Origin: Streptomyces sclerotialus
GTDB lineage: Bacteria > Actinomycetota > Actinomycetes > Streptomycetales > Streptomycetaceae
DNA length: 64,000 bases
Assembly: GCA_000719105.1 (NCBI GenBank)
Contig: JODX01000026.1
Span: 1 to 64,000, forward strand
Direction: 5' to 3'
Position numbers and translations under genes: made by a program. Below the pieces are notes generated by a model. It made no database searches. It was not told the origin of the DNA and worked only from the letters and a program-made list of their open reading frames with translations. Positions 15,524-24,779 of this stretch are shown piece by piece (position 1 is the stretch's first letter; every line of letters begins with the position of its first letter).

Positions 15524-17783
15524 GCCGCGAGTCCTCCCACTGAGATCCTTCGGAGTGGCTTGTTCCAGCTTGGGAAATAGCTGCTTTCCGGAGGTCCCCG
15601 ATCGTGTCTTGATTGAGTCGGCTGTCCGCTGTCGCCCGGTCGACGGCTGCCGCAGCCGCGTCCTGAGTGGTCTCTCGGCCTTCGGTGTACTCGAGTCCAG
15701 CCTCGTACCGCGCTTCGGTGGTGGTGTCCCGCCGCATGCTCTCCATGACGCTGCTCTGAATGTCCTCAACGGCCCAGCCTGTGACGGCACCGACACCCGG
15801 AACTCTGATGGCTTCTGTCGCCAAGCCGACGCCGCGGCCCACCCACTTGTTGGCGGTCTCGGCCGACTCGTTGAACTCCGCGTCGCTGGCTCGGTGTGTG
15901 TCGAAAACCGCGTCTGCGCGAGCCTCACTCATGATTCCCGCCACGATTGAACCGGGCGCTACGGCCTGTTTGACGCGCTCGGTGTCGTCGACGGTGGAAT
16001 CCGAGTCGCCGTTTATCACATCGTTCACCATGACGCTGGTGTATGCCTGTTGGGATCCCGTGATTGCGGCATACGCGTCCGGGTCTTGGCCGACAGCGGC
16101 GAGGAAAGGTTCAGTGGTAGCAGCCCGCAACTCGGCCGAGGCGCCGGATACGGGTAGATCATCATGCCCAGAGATAGCTCGCTGGACATCCCCCATGTAT
16201 TCGGCGGCTATGTTGCCGAGACTGTCTCGAGTGGCCTCATAAGGTGCGCCGTCCTTGCCGTTGAGGAGTGCAGGGCCGTCCTGGCCGCCGAACTTGTCCA
16301 CGATCTGGCGGGCCAGACTCGCCTGCTCCTCCGTGTGCAGCACGGAGTCGGCATCGGGGCCGGCGCCGGCAGGGCGCCCGGTGGTGGCGGCCTCGAGGGC
16401 GTGACCGAGGGCGTCGGGGAAGTAGTTCGCCGACTTGCCCACCGCGTCGGGGTGGTGGCCGGTGATGTCGGGGAAGTACTCGTAGTCCTTGTCGACGAGG
16501 TAGTCCAGGTAGCTGGAGGAACCGTCGATGTCGGAGAGGGTGCCCTTGTGGGTGCCGTCCTCGGCGTACTTCTGCATGGGTGGGGTGAAGTAGTCGGTGG
16601 CGGCTTCGGGGCTGTGGCCGAGGGCTTCGAGGACGCTGTTCATGGGGTCGTAGCCGGAGCCGTTCTTGCCGGACGGGTTGAAGCCGTACTCGGGGTCGCC
16701 CATGGTCGACTTCGTGTTGGCGAAGAAGGACGGGTCGTCGGCGTGGAGCTGGGTGATGTGTTCCGCGACGGGGGTCAGGAACTCGGTGTCGTAGTTGCCG
16801 TAGCGGAGGATGCCGCCGAGCAGCTGGTAGCCGTAGGGGCCCTCGGTCATGGAGTTCTCGTACAACTCGATGTGCTGGGTGCCGAGCTTGCGCAGGTCTG
16901 AGGTCCACTCCTTGGACAGGTGCGGCTTGTTGTCCGGGTCGGTGGCGGTGGCCAGCGTGTTGCCCATGTTGCGCTGCATCTGCTGGAGCAGGGCCTTGCG
17001 CTCGTCGCTCGCGTCGGAGGTCTGCAGGGCCAGCTGGCCGTACAGCTGGAGGGAGCCCTCCTGGCCGAGCTGCTGGTAGAAGCGGGTGGCGAAGACCGGG
17101 TCGCTCTGGTTGGCCTTCATCAGCTGGTTGAGCTGGGTGAGCTCCGTGTCGGTGAGCTTGGCCCCCTTCTTCATCAGCTCGGCCGCGCGCGTGGCGTCGG
17201 CGTCGTCGAGGGAGGTGACCACCTTGGAGTTGAAGTCGCTCTTGCTGGAGCCGAGGTCGCGGCGCAGGGCCCAGCACGCGCTTTCGTCGGCGTCGGCGGC
17301 GCGCTGCAGGACACGTTCGATACGGCGGACCAGGGCGTCGCAGGCGTCCTGCTGCTCGCGGATGGCGGCCTGGCCGTCGGGGTCGTGGCGGGCGCCGGTG
17401 TCCTGGGAGAGGTCGTAGCGCCCGGTGACCCTGCCGGTCGCGCTGACATGGAGGCCCTGTTCCTTGGCCTCGACGTCGGCGAGGTGGTGCAGGTCTTCCT
17501 TGGCTTTCTGCAGTTCGGTGTGCAAAGAGGTGAGAACGCCGGCGATGCCGTGCGCCTGCTTCTGGGCGCTTTCGAACTGCTTCTGAGCGGCGGCTACGTC
17601 GTTGTCCGCCTTGGCCGCCGTCAGCACCGGCTGGGTCCAGCCGGCCTGCTTGAAGGGGCGGGCGACCTGGTCACCGTACGAGGTGTGCAGGCCCTTGAAC
17701 TTGGTGGCGGTCTCCTCCCAGCGGTCGGCGGCCGCTTTGAGGTTGCTGAGGTTGAGGTGGTAGAGCTGCTCGTACGTCGGCAT
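15516..17783 (-). CDS. Large helical T7SS-associated protein (DUF6571-like), minus-strand copy
   Basis: 755 aa from ATG 17783 (MPTYEQLYHLNLSNLKAAADRWEE). An N-terminal ~230-residue helical domain of WXG/LXG type leads into a long helical body with GYQLLGGILRYGNYDTEFL, GYDPMNSVLEALGHSPEAATDYF and ANYFPDALGHALEAATTG. The protein at 19306-21558 has the same blocks (GYQLTSSLMSEGKWDTGFL, DPMTGFMDALGHNPEASTEFF, YNNLGHALESAVTG), so they are paralogues. From memory this resembles the actinobacterial family DUF6571. No catalytic site is visible. It follows a WXG-like gene and precedes two lipoproteins; a secreted effector or scaffold is possible. The frame is open upstream to 17960, but that part lies over the neighbouring gene. 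Confidence 0.82.
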   Translation of the reverse strand: MPTYEQLYHLNLSNLKAAADRWEETATKFKGLHTSYGDQVARPFKQAGWTQPVLTAAKADNDVAAAQKQFESAQKQAHGIAGVLTSLHTELQKAKEDLHHLADVEAKEQGLHVSATGRVTGRYDLSQDTGARHDPDGQAAIREQQDACDALVRRIERVLQRAADADESACWALRRDLGSSKSDFNSKVVTSLDDADATRAAELMKKGAKLTDTELTQLNQLMKANQSDPVFATRFYQQLGQEGSLQLYGQLALQTSDASDERKALLQQMQRNMGNTLATATDPDNKPHLSKEWTSDLRKLGTQHIELYENSMTEGPYGYQLLGGILRYGNYDTEFLTPVAEHITQLHADDPSFFANTKSTMGDPEYGFNPSGKNGSGYDPMNSVLEALGHSPEAATDYFTPPMQKYAEDGTHKGTLSDIDGSSSYLDYLVDKDYEYFPDITGHHPDAVGKSANYFPDALGHALEAATTGRPAGAGPDADSVLHTEEQASLARQIVDKFGGQDGPALLNGKDGAPYEATRDSLGNIAAEYMGDVQRAISGHDDLPVSGASAELRAATTEPFLAAVGQDPDAYAAITGSQQAYTSVMVNDVINGDSDSTVDDTERVKQAVAPGSIVAGIMSEARADAVFDTHRASDAEFNESAETANKWVGRGVGLATEAIRVPGVGAVTGWAVEDIQSSVMESMRRDTTTEARYEAGLEYTEGRETTQDAAAAAVDRATADSRLNQDTIGDLRKAAISQAGTSHSEGSQWEDSRHG

Positions 17784-17871
17784 GAGCTTGGTGATGTCCC
17801 CGTTGAGTCGTGCGTGCGTCTTTGAGTCGTGCGTGCGCCTCGTCGGCTGTGGTTGTGGCTGTCGGGCCTGA

Positions 17872-18210
17872 TCAGCCGAAGGGCGAAGGCTCGCTCGACA
17901 AGGAACGCATGGTCTGCGTGTTCGTGGCTTCGGTGCGCTGATACAGCATTCCCGAACCACCGCACTGCCGGGACAGGTTGCCGCAGTCGGTCGCGAGCGC
18001 GGACACCTGGCTCGACCAGGTCTCCGCCAGGTTGGTCAGGGCGCTGCCCAGCCCGCCGTCCCAGTTGCCGCTGCCGAAGTCACGGGATGCCGAGCGCGAC
18101 TCGTCAACGGGATGAGCGCGGGCGGTTCGCGTCTGCCCCGCCATCTCCTGCGCCCCGTTGCCCGCCCGGTTGAGCGCTGCTGGATCCTCGATTTCCGTCC
18201 CGGATGACAC
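17872..18210 (-). CDS. WXG100-like small T7SS substrate with YxxxE and PFG tail
   Basis: 112 aa, GTG start at 18210 with GGGGGA upstream. A polar N-terminus with NWDGGLGSALTNLAETW (a displaced W-D-G turn) is followed by a helix with YQRTE (YxxxE) and the C-terminus PSPFG. The tail is almost the same arrangement as in EsxB and in the plus-strand counterpart at 18763 (YTRTE then TPFG). It is probably the export partner of the 755-aa protein encoded 88 bp downstream. Confidence 0.78.
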   Translation of the reverse strand: MSSGTEIEDPAALNRAGNGAQEMAGQTRTARAHPVDESRSASRDFGSGNWDGGLGSALTNLAETWSSQVSALATDCGNLSRQCGGSGMLYQRTEATNTQTMRSLSSEPSPFG

Positions 18211-18762
18211 GTCTTATCCCCCATGTCTGATATCGCCGTGATTGAAGTGCAGGCTTTCGATTTGCGACGCGAGCACGTCAACAGTAAGTGAGTGTAGGGA
18301 TCACCTGAGTGATGCGCTGGCTTCTCGGGTTGTATATGGCTTTCGTTCCCCCTGGTCGCTCGCGCCACAGACCCGATCGACTGAGTGTCGGGGGAAAAGC
18401 AGCCGAAACGACTGGCGTGTGGGGTATGCGAGCGTCGCCGTATCGGGTCCCGGGTAGCGAAGCCTGGGATACGCAGGAAGATGAAAGCGGGCGCACAGGT
18501 AACCACATGGCAGCGTGCCGTCATGTCGGCAGGTCGCTACGGCCTGCCACTCGTCTGTTGGCTGCGACTGCTGAGTGGTGGGTCGCCCGAGTTGGGATCC
18601 GGTATCTTCGGCCTCTGATTGGCATGTTCTTGCTCATGGTCGAGCGTGGTGCTCGGCCGGCAGGAGCACCACCACGTCATGCGGGCGGAACGAACAGACC
18701 CGTGGGATTGGGTGCGAGGGGACATACCGATCCATTGTTCGTAACGGGGATGGGGGAAAGGG
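18211..18762. promoter_or_regulatory. Divergent intergenic region between mirror-image T7SS cassettes
   Basis: 552 bases separate the two divergent WXG-like genes. No ORF here has a supported start or family look. It must contain both cassette promoters, but I could not identify -35/-10 boxes or a clear operator with confidence. Confidence 0.45.
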
Positions 18763-19200
18763 ATGAGCACTCCCTTCGATGCGCCACAGCACAGCGGAAC
18801 CGTCGGCATGCGGCTGAACTCCGTACCCGCGGAGGGCGGGGGCGGAGGTGGCGCCGGCGGGACGACGAACGTCGACACCCAGCATCTGGACAAGGCGGCC
18901 AACGCCCTGGTCGAACTGCGTGGTGACACGGAGAACGCCGACAACAAGGCCGACGAGGACACCATGAGTGCCGTCAAGGGGTTGAACAAGCACACCGCCG
19001 GGGGCATGGCCGAGGGCGGCTCGTGGGCCACGGCGGGCGCGCTGATGACCATGGATGTCCGGTGGGGCGAGCAGGTCATGAATCTGAAGCGCATGCTGCA
19101 GGACATCAGCGACAAGCTGCACACCACCTCCGGCCACTACACGCGTACCGAGCAGCAGGAGAAGGACCGGCAGAACGCGATCCGCACTCCCTTCGGGTGA
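18763..19200 (+). CDS. WXG100-like small T7SS substrate with YxxxE and PFG tail (plus-strand copy)
   Basis: 145 aa. A Gly-rich linker (around residues 25-35) follows a polar start; the rest is two helices around GMAEGGSWATAG. The second helix carries YTRTE (YxxxE) and the protein ends in RTPFG. It is the counterpart of the minus-strand protein at 17872 and precedes the 750-aa paralogue in the same order. It is longer than a usual WXG100 protein because of the N-terminal tail. Start ATG 18763 follows GGGGGAAAGGG. Confidence 0.8.
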   Translation: MSTPFDAPQHSGTVGMRLNSVPAEGGGGGGAGGTTNVDTQHLDKAANALVELRGDTENADNKADEDTMSAVKGLNKHTAGGMAEGGSWATAGALMTMDVRWGEQVMNLKRMLQDISDKLHTTSGHYTRTEQQEKDRQNAIRTPFG

Positions 19201-19305
19201 GTCGGTCCCGGGCGGAGCGCTGCCCGGGACCACGCCGCAAGCCGGAACGGAAACCTGTATCGATTCGCGCGTGGCCTTCATGCGTGGTTTTAGGAGCTGT
19301 TGCAC

Positions 19306-21558
19306 GTGGTGTCCATCCCTTACCTCGACAAGGCCGACCTCGGCCCGCTGGCCGACGCCGCCGCTTCGTGGAGCGCGCTGACGAACAAGTACGAGGCTCT
19401 GCAGAGCGAGTTCGAGCAGCGCGTCATCAACCACCTCAAGGGCCACTGGGAGGGTGACGCGGCCGACGCGGCGTTCGCCACCATGGCCAAGGCCCGTACG
19501 GAGTACGAGAACGCCGCCACCGAGGCGGGCCGTATCGGCAAGCTGCTGCGGGATGCGCACACCGAGTTCGGCAAGTCCCAGAAGCAGCTGCAGGCCCTCC
19601 TCGACGAGGCGCGCAAGGACAAGTTCCACGTGTCCGAGGACGGGAAGGTCGAGGACGTCGACTCGCGCTGGGACAGCCCCACCGCCTCCGCCGCTCCGGG
19701 CTTCGCGACCGAGCGCAAGGAGAAGCTGGACTCGATCGTGTCCCGTCTGACGCGGGTGCTCGAGCAGGCCACCGCCGCCGACGAGGCGGCCAGTGCGGCT
19801 CTGCAGCGTGACGCCAACGGCGGCGACAACAAGACCTTCAACACCAGCGTCTACACCAGCCTCGACGCCATCGAGGCCGACCAGGCGTCCGCGCTGATGA
19901 AGAAGGACGGGCGCCTCACCGACGCCGAGACCAAAAAGCTCAGCCTGCTCCTCTCCGCCAACAAGAACGACCCGGAGTTCTCACGCGCGTTCGTGACGAA
20001 GACCGGCGCGGAGGACATGTTGGGCAAGTACAACGAGCTGGTGAGCCCGCCGGCGGGGACCCAGCTCTCCAAGGACGAACTGGCTCAGCTGAAGAAGCTC
20101 AAGCGGGACCTGGGCACCACCATCGGTACGGCCACCACGTCGGATGATCACCGCAAGGGCGGTCCCGACCCGGCGATCACCAAGTTCCAGGACGACCTGC
20201 TCAAGGCGGGACAGCACAACTTCAACGCCAACCCCACCGAGTCCCCCTACGGGCTCACCGGCTACCAGCTGACCAGCAGCCTGATGAGCGAGGGCAAGTG
20301 GGACACCGGCTTCCTCCAGGAGTACGGCGGCGCCCTCATCAGTGCGGAGAAGGCCGGCGGTCAGAACCCCGATGCCTACTGGGGTGGCGGCACTACGCGC
20401 TTCCTGGGCTCGACCAACATCGGCGCGCTCGACCCGATGACCGGCTTCATGGACGCGCTGGGTCACAACCCGGAGGCCTCTACCGAGTTCTTCTCCTCGG
20501 ACACCAAGGTCAACGGCGAAAAGGTCGATCACCTCGATTACCTGCTGGAGGACCGGCACTGGCCGGACGGCGGCGCGTGGACCGGCGACTCCAAGGAGCC
20601 CAGCGGTTACAACAACCTGGGCCACGCGCTGGAGTCGGCGGTCACGGGGCACGCGTACGACAAGAGCCCGTCGGCGGACACCCCGGCCCACAACGAGAAG
20701 CAGGCCGCGCTCATGTCGGAGATCGTCGGCAAGGTCTCCAAGGACGACGGGCTGGCCCATGACGGGATGCAGGACAGTCTGGGGCGGATGGCCGGGGAGT
20801 ACATGCCGGACATCCACCGGACCCTGTCGATGGACCAGACCGACAACGCGGACGAGCTCTACCCGGTCTCGGGCACGGTGGCCGACTTCAACACCGACGA
20901 AGAACAAGACAATGCCGAGCAGAACGTCTCGCGTTTCCTCATGACCGTCGGCAAGGACCCGGACGGCTACGCGGCCATCTCCTTGGGTGAGACCGCGTAC
21001 ACGTCCAACCTCATCGACTACCACGTGCAGAACCCCAACGCCTTCCGAGGTTCCACGGACACAGCGCTGGGGGAGATCGCCAAGTCCTCTGGGGAGGTCC
21101 AGGGGAGCATCGCGATCGGCAGGCGCGAGTCGGACATCGGCGACGCCGTAGAGGCCGACAAGGCGTACAACGAGGCCATGGGACGGGCCGGCAGCTACGC
21201 GGCAGGCATCGTGGGCACCGGCATCGGGGTCGGCACCTCCTTCATCGCCACCCCGGCCGTCGGAGCCGGGGTCGGGGGCGCCGCCACCACGATCACGGGT
21301 GATCTCATCAATCAGATCGTCAAGGGAGCCGAACAGGACACCAAGGGGAACGCGGTGTACTCCAGCGGTAAGGACTGGGAGGAAGCCAAGTACTCCACCG
21401 CGGCGGTTGTCCAGGATGCCTACCGGAACGCCGCCGAAGCGCAGGGTGTGGACAACACCGCCGACTACGACAACATCTTGGCCAACGCGGTCGAGACCGG
21501 CTTCTTCGCGGCAGACAGCAATTTGGACGGTTACGGCCAGGACAAGAGGGCGGACTGA
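19306..21558 (+). CDS. Large helical T7SS-associated protein (DUF6571-like), plus-strand copy
   Basis: About 750 aa. GTG 19306 or 19309 fits the AGGAG at 19292-19296; a TTG at 19300 is too close. It starts VSIPYLDKADLGPLADAAASW and has a WXG turn (GHWEGDAAD) in its N-terminal helical domain. The central body matches the minus-strand paralogue (ALGHNPEAST, YNNLGHALESAVTG, PDGYAAIS). Near the C-terminus is a Gly-rich hydrophobic stretch (AAGIVGTGIGVGTSFIATPAVGAG) that could insert in a membrane. It overlaps the next gene as TGATG. Probably a T7SS substrate or structural partner of the WXG-like protein before it. Confidence 0.82.
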   Translation: MVSIPYLDKADLGPLADAAASWSALTNKYEALQSEFEQRVINHLKGHWEGDAADAAFATMAKARTEYENAATEAGRIGKLLRDAHTEFGKSQKQLQALLDEARKDKFHVSEDGKVEDVDSRWDSPTASAAPGFATERKEKLDSIVSRLTRVLEQATAADEAASAALQRDANGGDNKTFNTSVYTSLDAIEADQASALMKKDGRLTDAETKKLSLLLSANKNDPEFSRAFVTKTGAEDMLGKYNELVSPPAGTQLSKDELAQLKKLKRDLGTTIGTATTSDDHRKGGPDPAITKFQDDLLKAGQHNFNANPTESPYGLTGYQLTSSLMSEGKWDTGFLQEYGGALISAEKAGGQNPDAYWGGGTTRFLGSTNIGALDPMTGFMDALGHNPEASTEFFSSDTKVNGEKVDHLDYLLEDRHWPDGGAWTGDSKEPSGYNNLGHALESAVTGHAYDKSPSADTPAHNEKQAALMSEIVGKVSKDDGLAHDGMQDSLGRMAGEYMPDIHRTLSMDQTDNADELYPVSGTVADFNTDEEQDNAEQNVSRFLMTVGKDPDGYAAISLGETAYTSNLIDYHVQNPNAFRGSTDTALGEIAKSSGEVQGSIAIGRRESDIGDAVEADKAYNEAMGRAGSYAAGIVGTGIGVGTSFIATPAVGAGVGGAATTITGDLINQIVKGAEQDTKGNAVYSSGKDWEEAKYSTAAVVQDAYRNAAEAQGVDNTADYDNILANAVETGFFAADSNLDGYGQDKRAD

Positions 21559-22574
21559 TGAACCTGAAGCGCCGACTGATCGGCTGCGCGGTGGCACTCG
21601 CCGTCCTGGGGGCCGCGGGCTACGGTTTCTGGGGCCAGTACCCGGCCGCCAAGGTCGAGCGAGCATGCGGTGGGATGCTTCCGGTCGACCCGGTACTGAA
21701 TCTCACGGGGAAGTCGCGGTGGTCTCCCCTGGGCATCCACTACGAGGTTTTCAGCGGGCAGTCGAACAGGTCATTCGGTGCGGCGGACGAGCCGGCGACC
21801 AGATGCGAGTTCGACGGCGCCAACATCACCATCGAACCCTCGGACCGCGCCCGTACCAGTTTCGCCACATACACGAAGGACTCGAAGTTTCCTCTTCCGC
21901 TGAACGCGGGATGGCAGGGCTTCATGCTCCCCGGGGATGAGGGCGCCAGCGCGACGCTACTCCTCAACTGCCGGAACTGGAGTGAGACGGAGGGCAGCGG
22001 CATTCTTGTGAGCGCCGGAGCTTCCTACGACTACGAGGCTCCGGAAAAGGCGCGGCTTGATCTCGCCCGACTCCTCACCGGGGCCGCACAGCGGGCCGCG
22101 GACAAGTCCGGCTGCGAGACCGACCTGGGTAGCGGGGATGATCTGACCGATCCCGGCACCGGCACGAAGTCCGTTCCGGCCGACAAGGCCTCGGGTACCT
22201 GCGAGGGGATGACCTCGGCGTCCACGGTGCGGGAGACCGCCGCGGGGACGTCGCCGATCGAGAAGTGCGGGCTCACCGGCGGTCTACGGTTGCTCGCCCA
22301 CTACGGCCCGTACAGCGATGCCCGCCAGGCGATCGCGGACGGTAAGTACGCCGGTCACAAGACTCCCTCGGGCATCGATCGCTCCACTGCCTGGACGACA
22401 GCCACCTGCAAGGGCGCACTCGGACTCGGCTACTACCACGCCTCCGTGTCCAGGGACAGCGACCGCGACCTCAAGAAGGATCCCCTCACCAAGGCCGAAC
22501 GCGCAGACCTCGCCCACTTCGCCGAACGGTCCGCCGCCCGCCACGGCTGCGACACGCCGGCAGCGCTGTCCTAG
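21558..22574 (+). CDS. Membrane-anchored extracytoplasmic protein, two-domain
   Basis: 338 aa, coupled by TGATG to the 750-aa gene. An N-terminal signal anchor (LIGCAVALAVLGAAGYGFW) precedes VERACGGMLPVDPVL, the Cys-Gly motif of the cassette's exported family. A linker rich in Asp, Gly and Thr (about residues 190-215) separates a second part with Cys at TCEGM, EKCGL, ATCKG and HGCDT. It seems to combine in one polypeptide what the minus-strand cassette encodes as separate lipo- and membrane proteins. Function unknown; exported side of the membrane. Confidence 0.75.
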   Translation: MNLKRRLIGCAVALAVLGAAGYGFWGQYPAAKVERACGGMLPVDPVLNLTGKSRWSPLGIHYEVFSGQSNRSFGAADEPATRCEFDGANITIEPSDRARTSFATYTKDSKFPLPLNAGWQGFMLPGDEGASATLLLNCRNWSETEGSGILVSAGASYDYEAPEKARLDLARLLTGAAQRAADKSGCETDLGSGDDLTDPGTGTKSVPADKASGTCEGMTSASTVRETAAGTSPIEKCGLTGGLRLLAHYGPYSDARQAIADGKYAGHKTPSGIDRSTAWTTATCKGALGLGYYHASVSRDSDRDLKKDPLTKAERADLAHFAERSAARHGCDTPAALS

Positions 22575-23104
22575 CTCGCCAGGATCGGTAGGGGGGAAGA
22601 GGCGGGACCCGCTCGGTCGTGTCCCGTCTGACGTTCGAGGTCGACATCAGGAGCACTACCTTCCCGCTCGGTCGAGTAACCGAAGGCGGAAGCTCCCTCC
22701 TGCCGAAGTCACGAGTTCCATATCCCGATCCCCTGCCCGGTGTGGAGTGCCAACGTCGGCGACCTGTTCTGGGCGGCCGGGCGGCCGGGCGGCGAAATGG
22801 CAATGGCGGACCTTGCGCGGTGAGGCGCGAGAAGGTGTCTGACGTGCGGTTTTCGTGAAGGCTGCGTGATGTTGTTGAGGGTCGCGCGCCTCCGTGCGAG
22901 GCCGACGTGAGGACGGGTGTCGGCCTCGATCGCCCAGTTGTAAGGTAGCGACGATCTTGTTGACACGTGTCGACCGTGGGTTGCATCGAGCCGAGATCGG
23001 ATCCGGCGTGGTGCGGCGGTGGGGGAAGCGCACTTGCGCGGCCTCGACTCTTCGTCCTCGCGCTCCGGGACGTGCTGTCGTAGCCGTACAGAAAGAAAGA
23101 GTTC
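22575..23104. promoter_or_regulatory. Intergenic region upstream of the first four-gene module
   Basis: 530 bases with no supported gene. It contains a 16-bp near-palindrome GTTGACACGTGTCGAC (22959-22974) centred on CACGTG, with a TTGACA-like box inside. A promoter for the module starting at 23105 may be here; the mark is suggestive only. A run of GGCGGCCGG units lies near 22770-22795. Confidence 0.4.
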
Positions 23105-23437
23105 ATGGGGGAGCAGCAGTTCAAGACCGACATCGATCAGTTGGGTGCGTTCATACGGACGCTTGAGGGCTGCGTCAAAGAGCTCAATGATGCCCGCACT
23201 GCTCTGGCTCACGTTCGGGCCGACCAAATCGGAACTCAGCGCCTTGACGAGTCGTGTGACGGTTTTCAGGAGCGCTGGAAGTACGGAGCCGAGCAGACCG
23301 AAGAGATGATTGGCGCCATCACTGAGGGTGTGAAGACCAACAAGAAGGCTTACGAAGAGGTCGAGGAGGCCTTGAGCAAGGCCTTCGCGGACTTGGAGAA
23401 GGCATCCACGGGTGGCGTGGGCGGGGGAGCGAAGTAA
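23105..23437 (+). CDS. WXG100-like protein of module A (W-K-Y variant)
   Basis: 110 aa, helix-turn-helix WXG100 fold. The turn is W58-K59-Y60-G in the context LDESCDGFQERWKYG, so the family Gly is shifted by one. YxxxE is Y83-E87 in the second helix, and the tail is Gly-rich. The same block LDxxCxxFxxxWxxG recurs in the modules at 53285 and 59854, with a fixed Cys. It is first in a run of four genes; the next starts directly after its stop. Likely a T7SS substrate or chaperone-like partner of the following large protein. Confidence 0.85.
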   Translation: MGEQQFKTDIDQLGAFIRTLEGCVKELNDARTALAHVRADQIGTQRLDESCDGFQERWKYGAEQTEEMIGAITEGVKTNKKAYEEVEEALSKAFADLEKASTGGVGGGAK

Positions 23438-24706
23438 GTGGCGGCGAACCCCTATCAGAATCTCGGCTGGAACCCCGTTCCGGGTGTTCCCGGTGAAGTG
23501 CACGCACTTCAGCAGAAGGTCACACACGCGGCTACCTCGCTGCGGAGTTGCCACAACCAGATCCAGCGGCTGAGCGGTGAGAGCAGCTACTGGCAGGGTG
23601 ATGCGGCGAAGAAGTTCCGTGAAGCGCTCGACGGCGATCTGTCGACCTACATCAAGAATGCGGCGCGCTCTCTGGAGAAGGCGGCCGCACAGCTGAAGAG
23701 CTGGGACGAGGATCTGGCGTCCCACCGCGACCTGGCCCGGAAGTACGACGAGGAGGCCGGCGAGAGGAAGGCCGCCGCGGACAAGGCCAAGGAACGGCAC
23801 AGCCAGGCCAAGGAGCATCCGGACCTCAAGCTCGCGAACACGCAGTACCCCTCGCAGGCGGAGGCCGATGCCGCGGAGCAGCGACTCCGCTCCGCCGAGC
23901 GCAGCCTCAACGAGGCGACCACCGCGCTGAACAGCGCCAACGAGGCGTACAACGACGTCATCCGCAAGGCCGAGCAGTTGGAGCACTCGCACACGGACAA
24001 GGCGGACCTGGTCGCCAAGTCGCTCGACGGTGCGACCGACAAGCTCGCTCCGCGGGAACCCGGCTGGCTGAGCGAGGCCGTCGCCGGTATCTGGGAGGGC
24101 GTGAAGGCCGTCGGTGAGTTCCTGTACGAACACGCGGGAACCATCGGCGCCATCGCTGGACTGCTGGCGCTCTTCCCGACGCCGCTGACGCCGCTCTTCG
24201 CGGGGATCGCCCTGGTGGCGAGTGCGACGTCGATGACGAAGAACCTGACCGATCCGGAATTCAGGTCGGCCCTGTGGGGTGACAAGTTCGGCTGGAACAT
24301 GGACACGTTCTCCGCGTACGCGTCCATCGCCGGTGACACCCTCGGCATGATTCCCGGAGTCGGTGCGCTGGGTAAGGCGGCGGGCGAAGTGTCCGACGCC
24401 GCCAGAATGGCTGAGGGATTCGGGGAGACGGTCTCACGCGGTGCCAAGGCCACCGAGTTCGTCAAGGACATCGTCCCGGTGTTCTCGCGCGAAGCAGCGG
24501 AACAGGCCGCTACGGGCGCTGCCACAGGAGGGGCGAAGCGGATCGCCGACATCAGCGTCAACGGCGTCAACGTGAGTGCGAACCTCGTGTCCTCCGCCGA
24601 ATCGATGGGGCTTGTGCCGAAGGAAGGCGCCGCTCACAACACCGCGGAGTCTTTCAAGGCCAGTGCCACCCTGCATGGCATCGCTGGACTGGTGGGGCTC
24701 ATATGA
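23438..24706 (+). CDS. Large T7SS-signal coiled-coil protein of module A
   Basis: 422 aa from GTG 23438, immediately after the previous stop. The N-terminal NPYQNLGWNPVPG and W52-Q53-G54 mark the domain that resembles 'putative T7SS-secreted protein' families. Residues ~60-200 are long charged coiled-coil helices. A hydrophobic region (~225-265, GTIGAIAGLLALFPTPLTPLFAGIALVA) and SIAGDTLGMIPGVGALGKAA follow. The protein at 58553 has the same plan and LGMVPGAGAVARG. No toxin domain is seen at the C-terminus. The hydrophobic centre suggests membrane insertion or pore formation, which is inferred. Confidence 0.85.
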   Translation: MAANPYQNLGWNPVPGVPGEVHALQQKVTHAATSLRSCHNQIQRLSGESSYWQGDAAKKFREALDGDLSTYIKNAARSLEKAAAQLKSWDEDLASHRDLARKYDEEAGERKAAADKAKERHSQAKEHPDLKLANTQYPSQAEADAAEQRLRSAERSLNEATTALNSANEAYNDVIRKAEQLEHSHTDKADLVAKSLDGATDKLAPREPGWLSEAVAGIWEGVKAVGEFLYEHAGTIGAIAGLLALFPTPLTPLFAGIALVASATSMTKNLTDPEFRSALWGDKFGWNMDTFSAYASIAGDTLGMIPGVGALGKAAGEVSDAARMAEGFGETVSRGAKATEFVKDIVPVFSREAAEQAATGAATGGAKRIADISVNGVNVSANLVSSAESMGLVPKEGAAHNTAESFKASATLHGIAGLVGLI

Positions 24707-24713
24707 CGGTAAG

Positions 24714-24758
24714 GGCCGTAAGCGCAGTAAAGGCCGTGAGGGCCGTGAAGGCCGTGAG
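24714..24758. repeat. 9-bp tandem repeats between two module A genes
   Basis: GGCCGTGAG/GGCCGTGAA copies lie end to end at 24732-24740, 24741-24749 and 24750-24758, with a degenerate copy at 24714. They fill the gap just upstream of the ribosome site for the next gene, so copy number could alter spacing or coupling. Confidence 0.7.
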
Positions 24759-24779
24759 GCCGGAGAGGTGTGCGGGGTC

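Noticed and set aside
19981..21666. 561-codon minus-strand ORF opposite the 750-aa gene
   Set aside because: Antisense shadow rich in Arg, Gly and Val; no start context.
22959..22974. GTTGACACGTGTCGAC as a firm promoter/operator
   Set aside because: Near-palindrome only, not found before the other modules, so kept as a weak hint in the intergenic entry.
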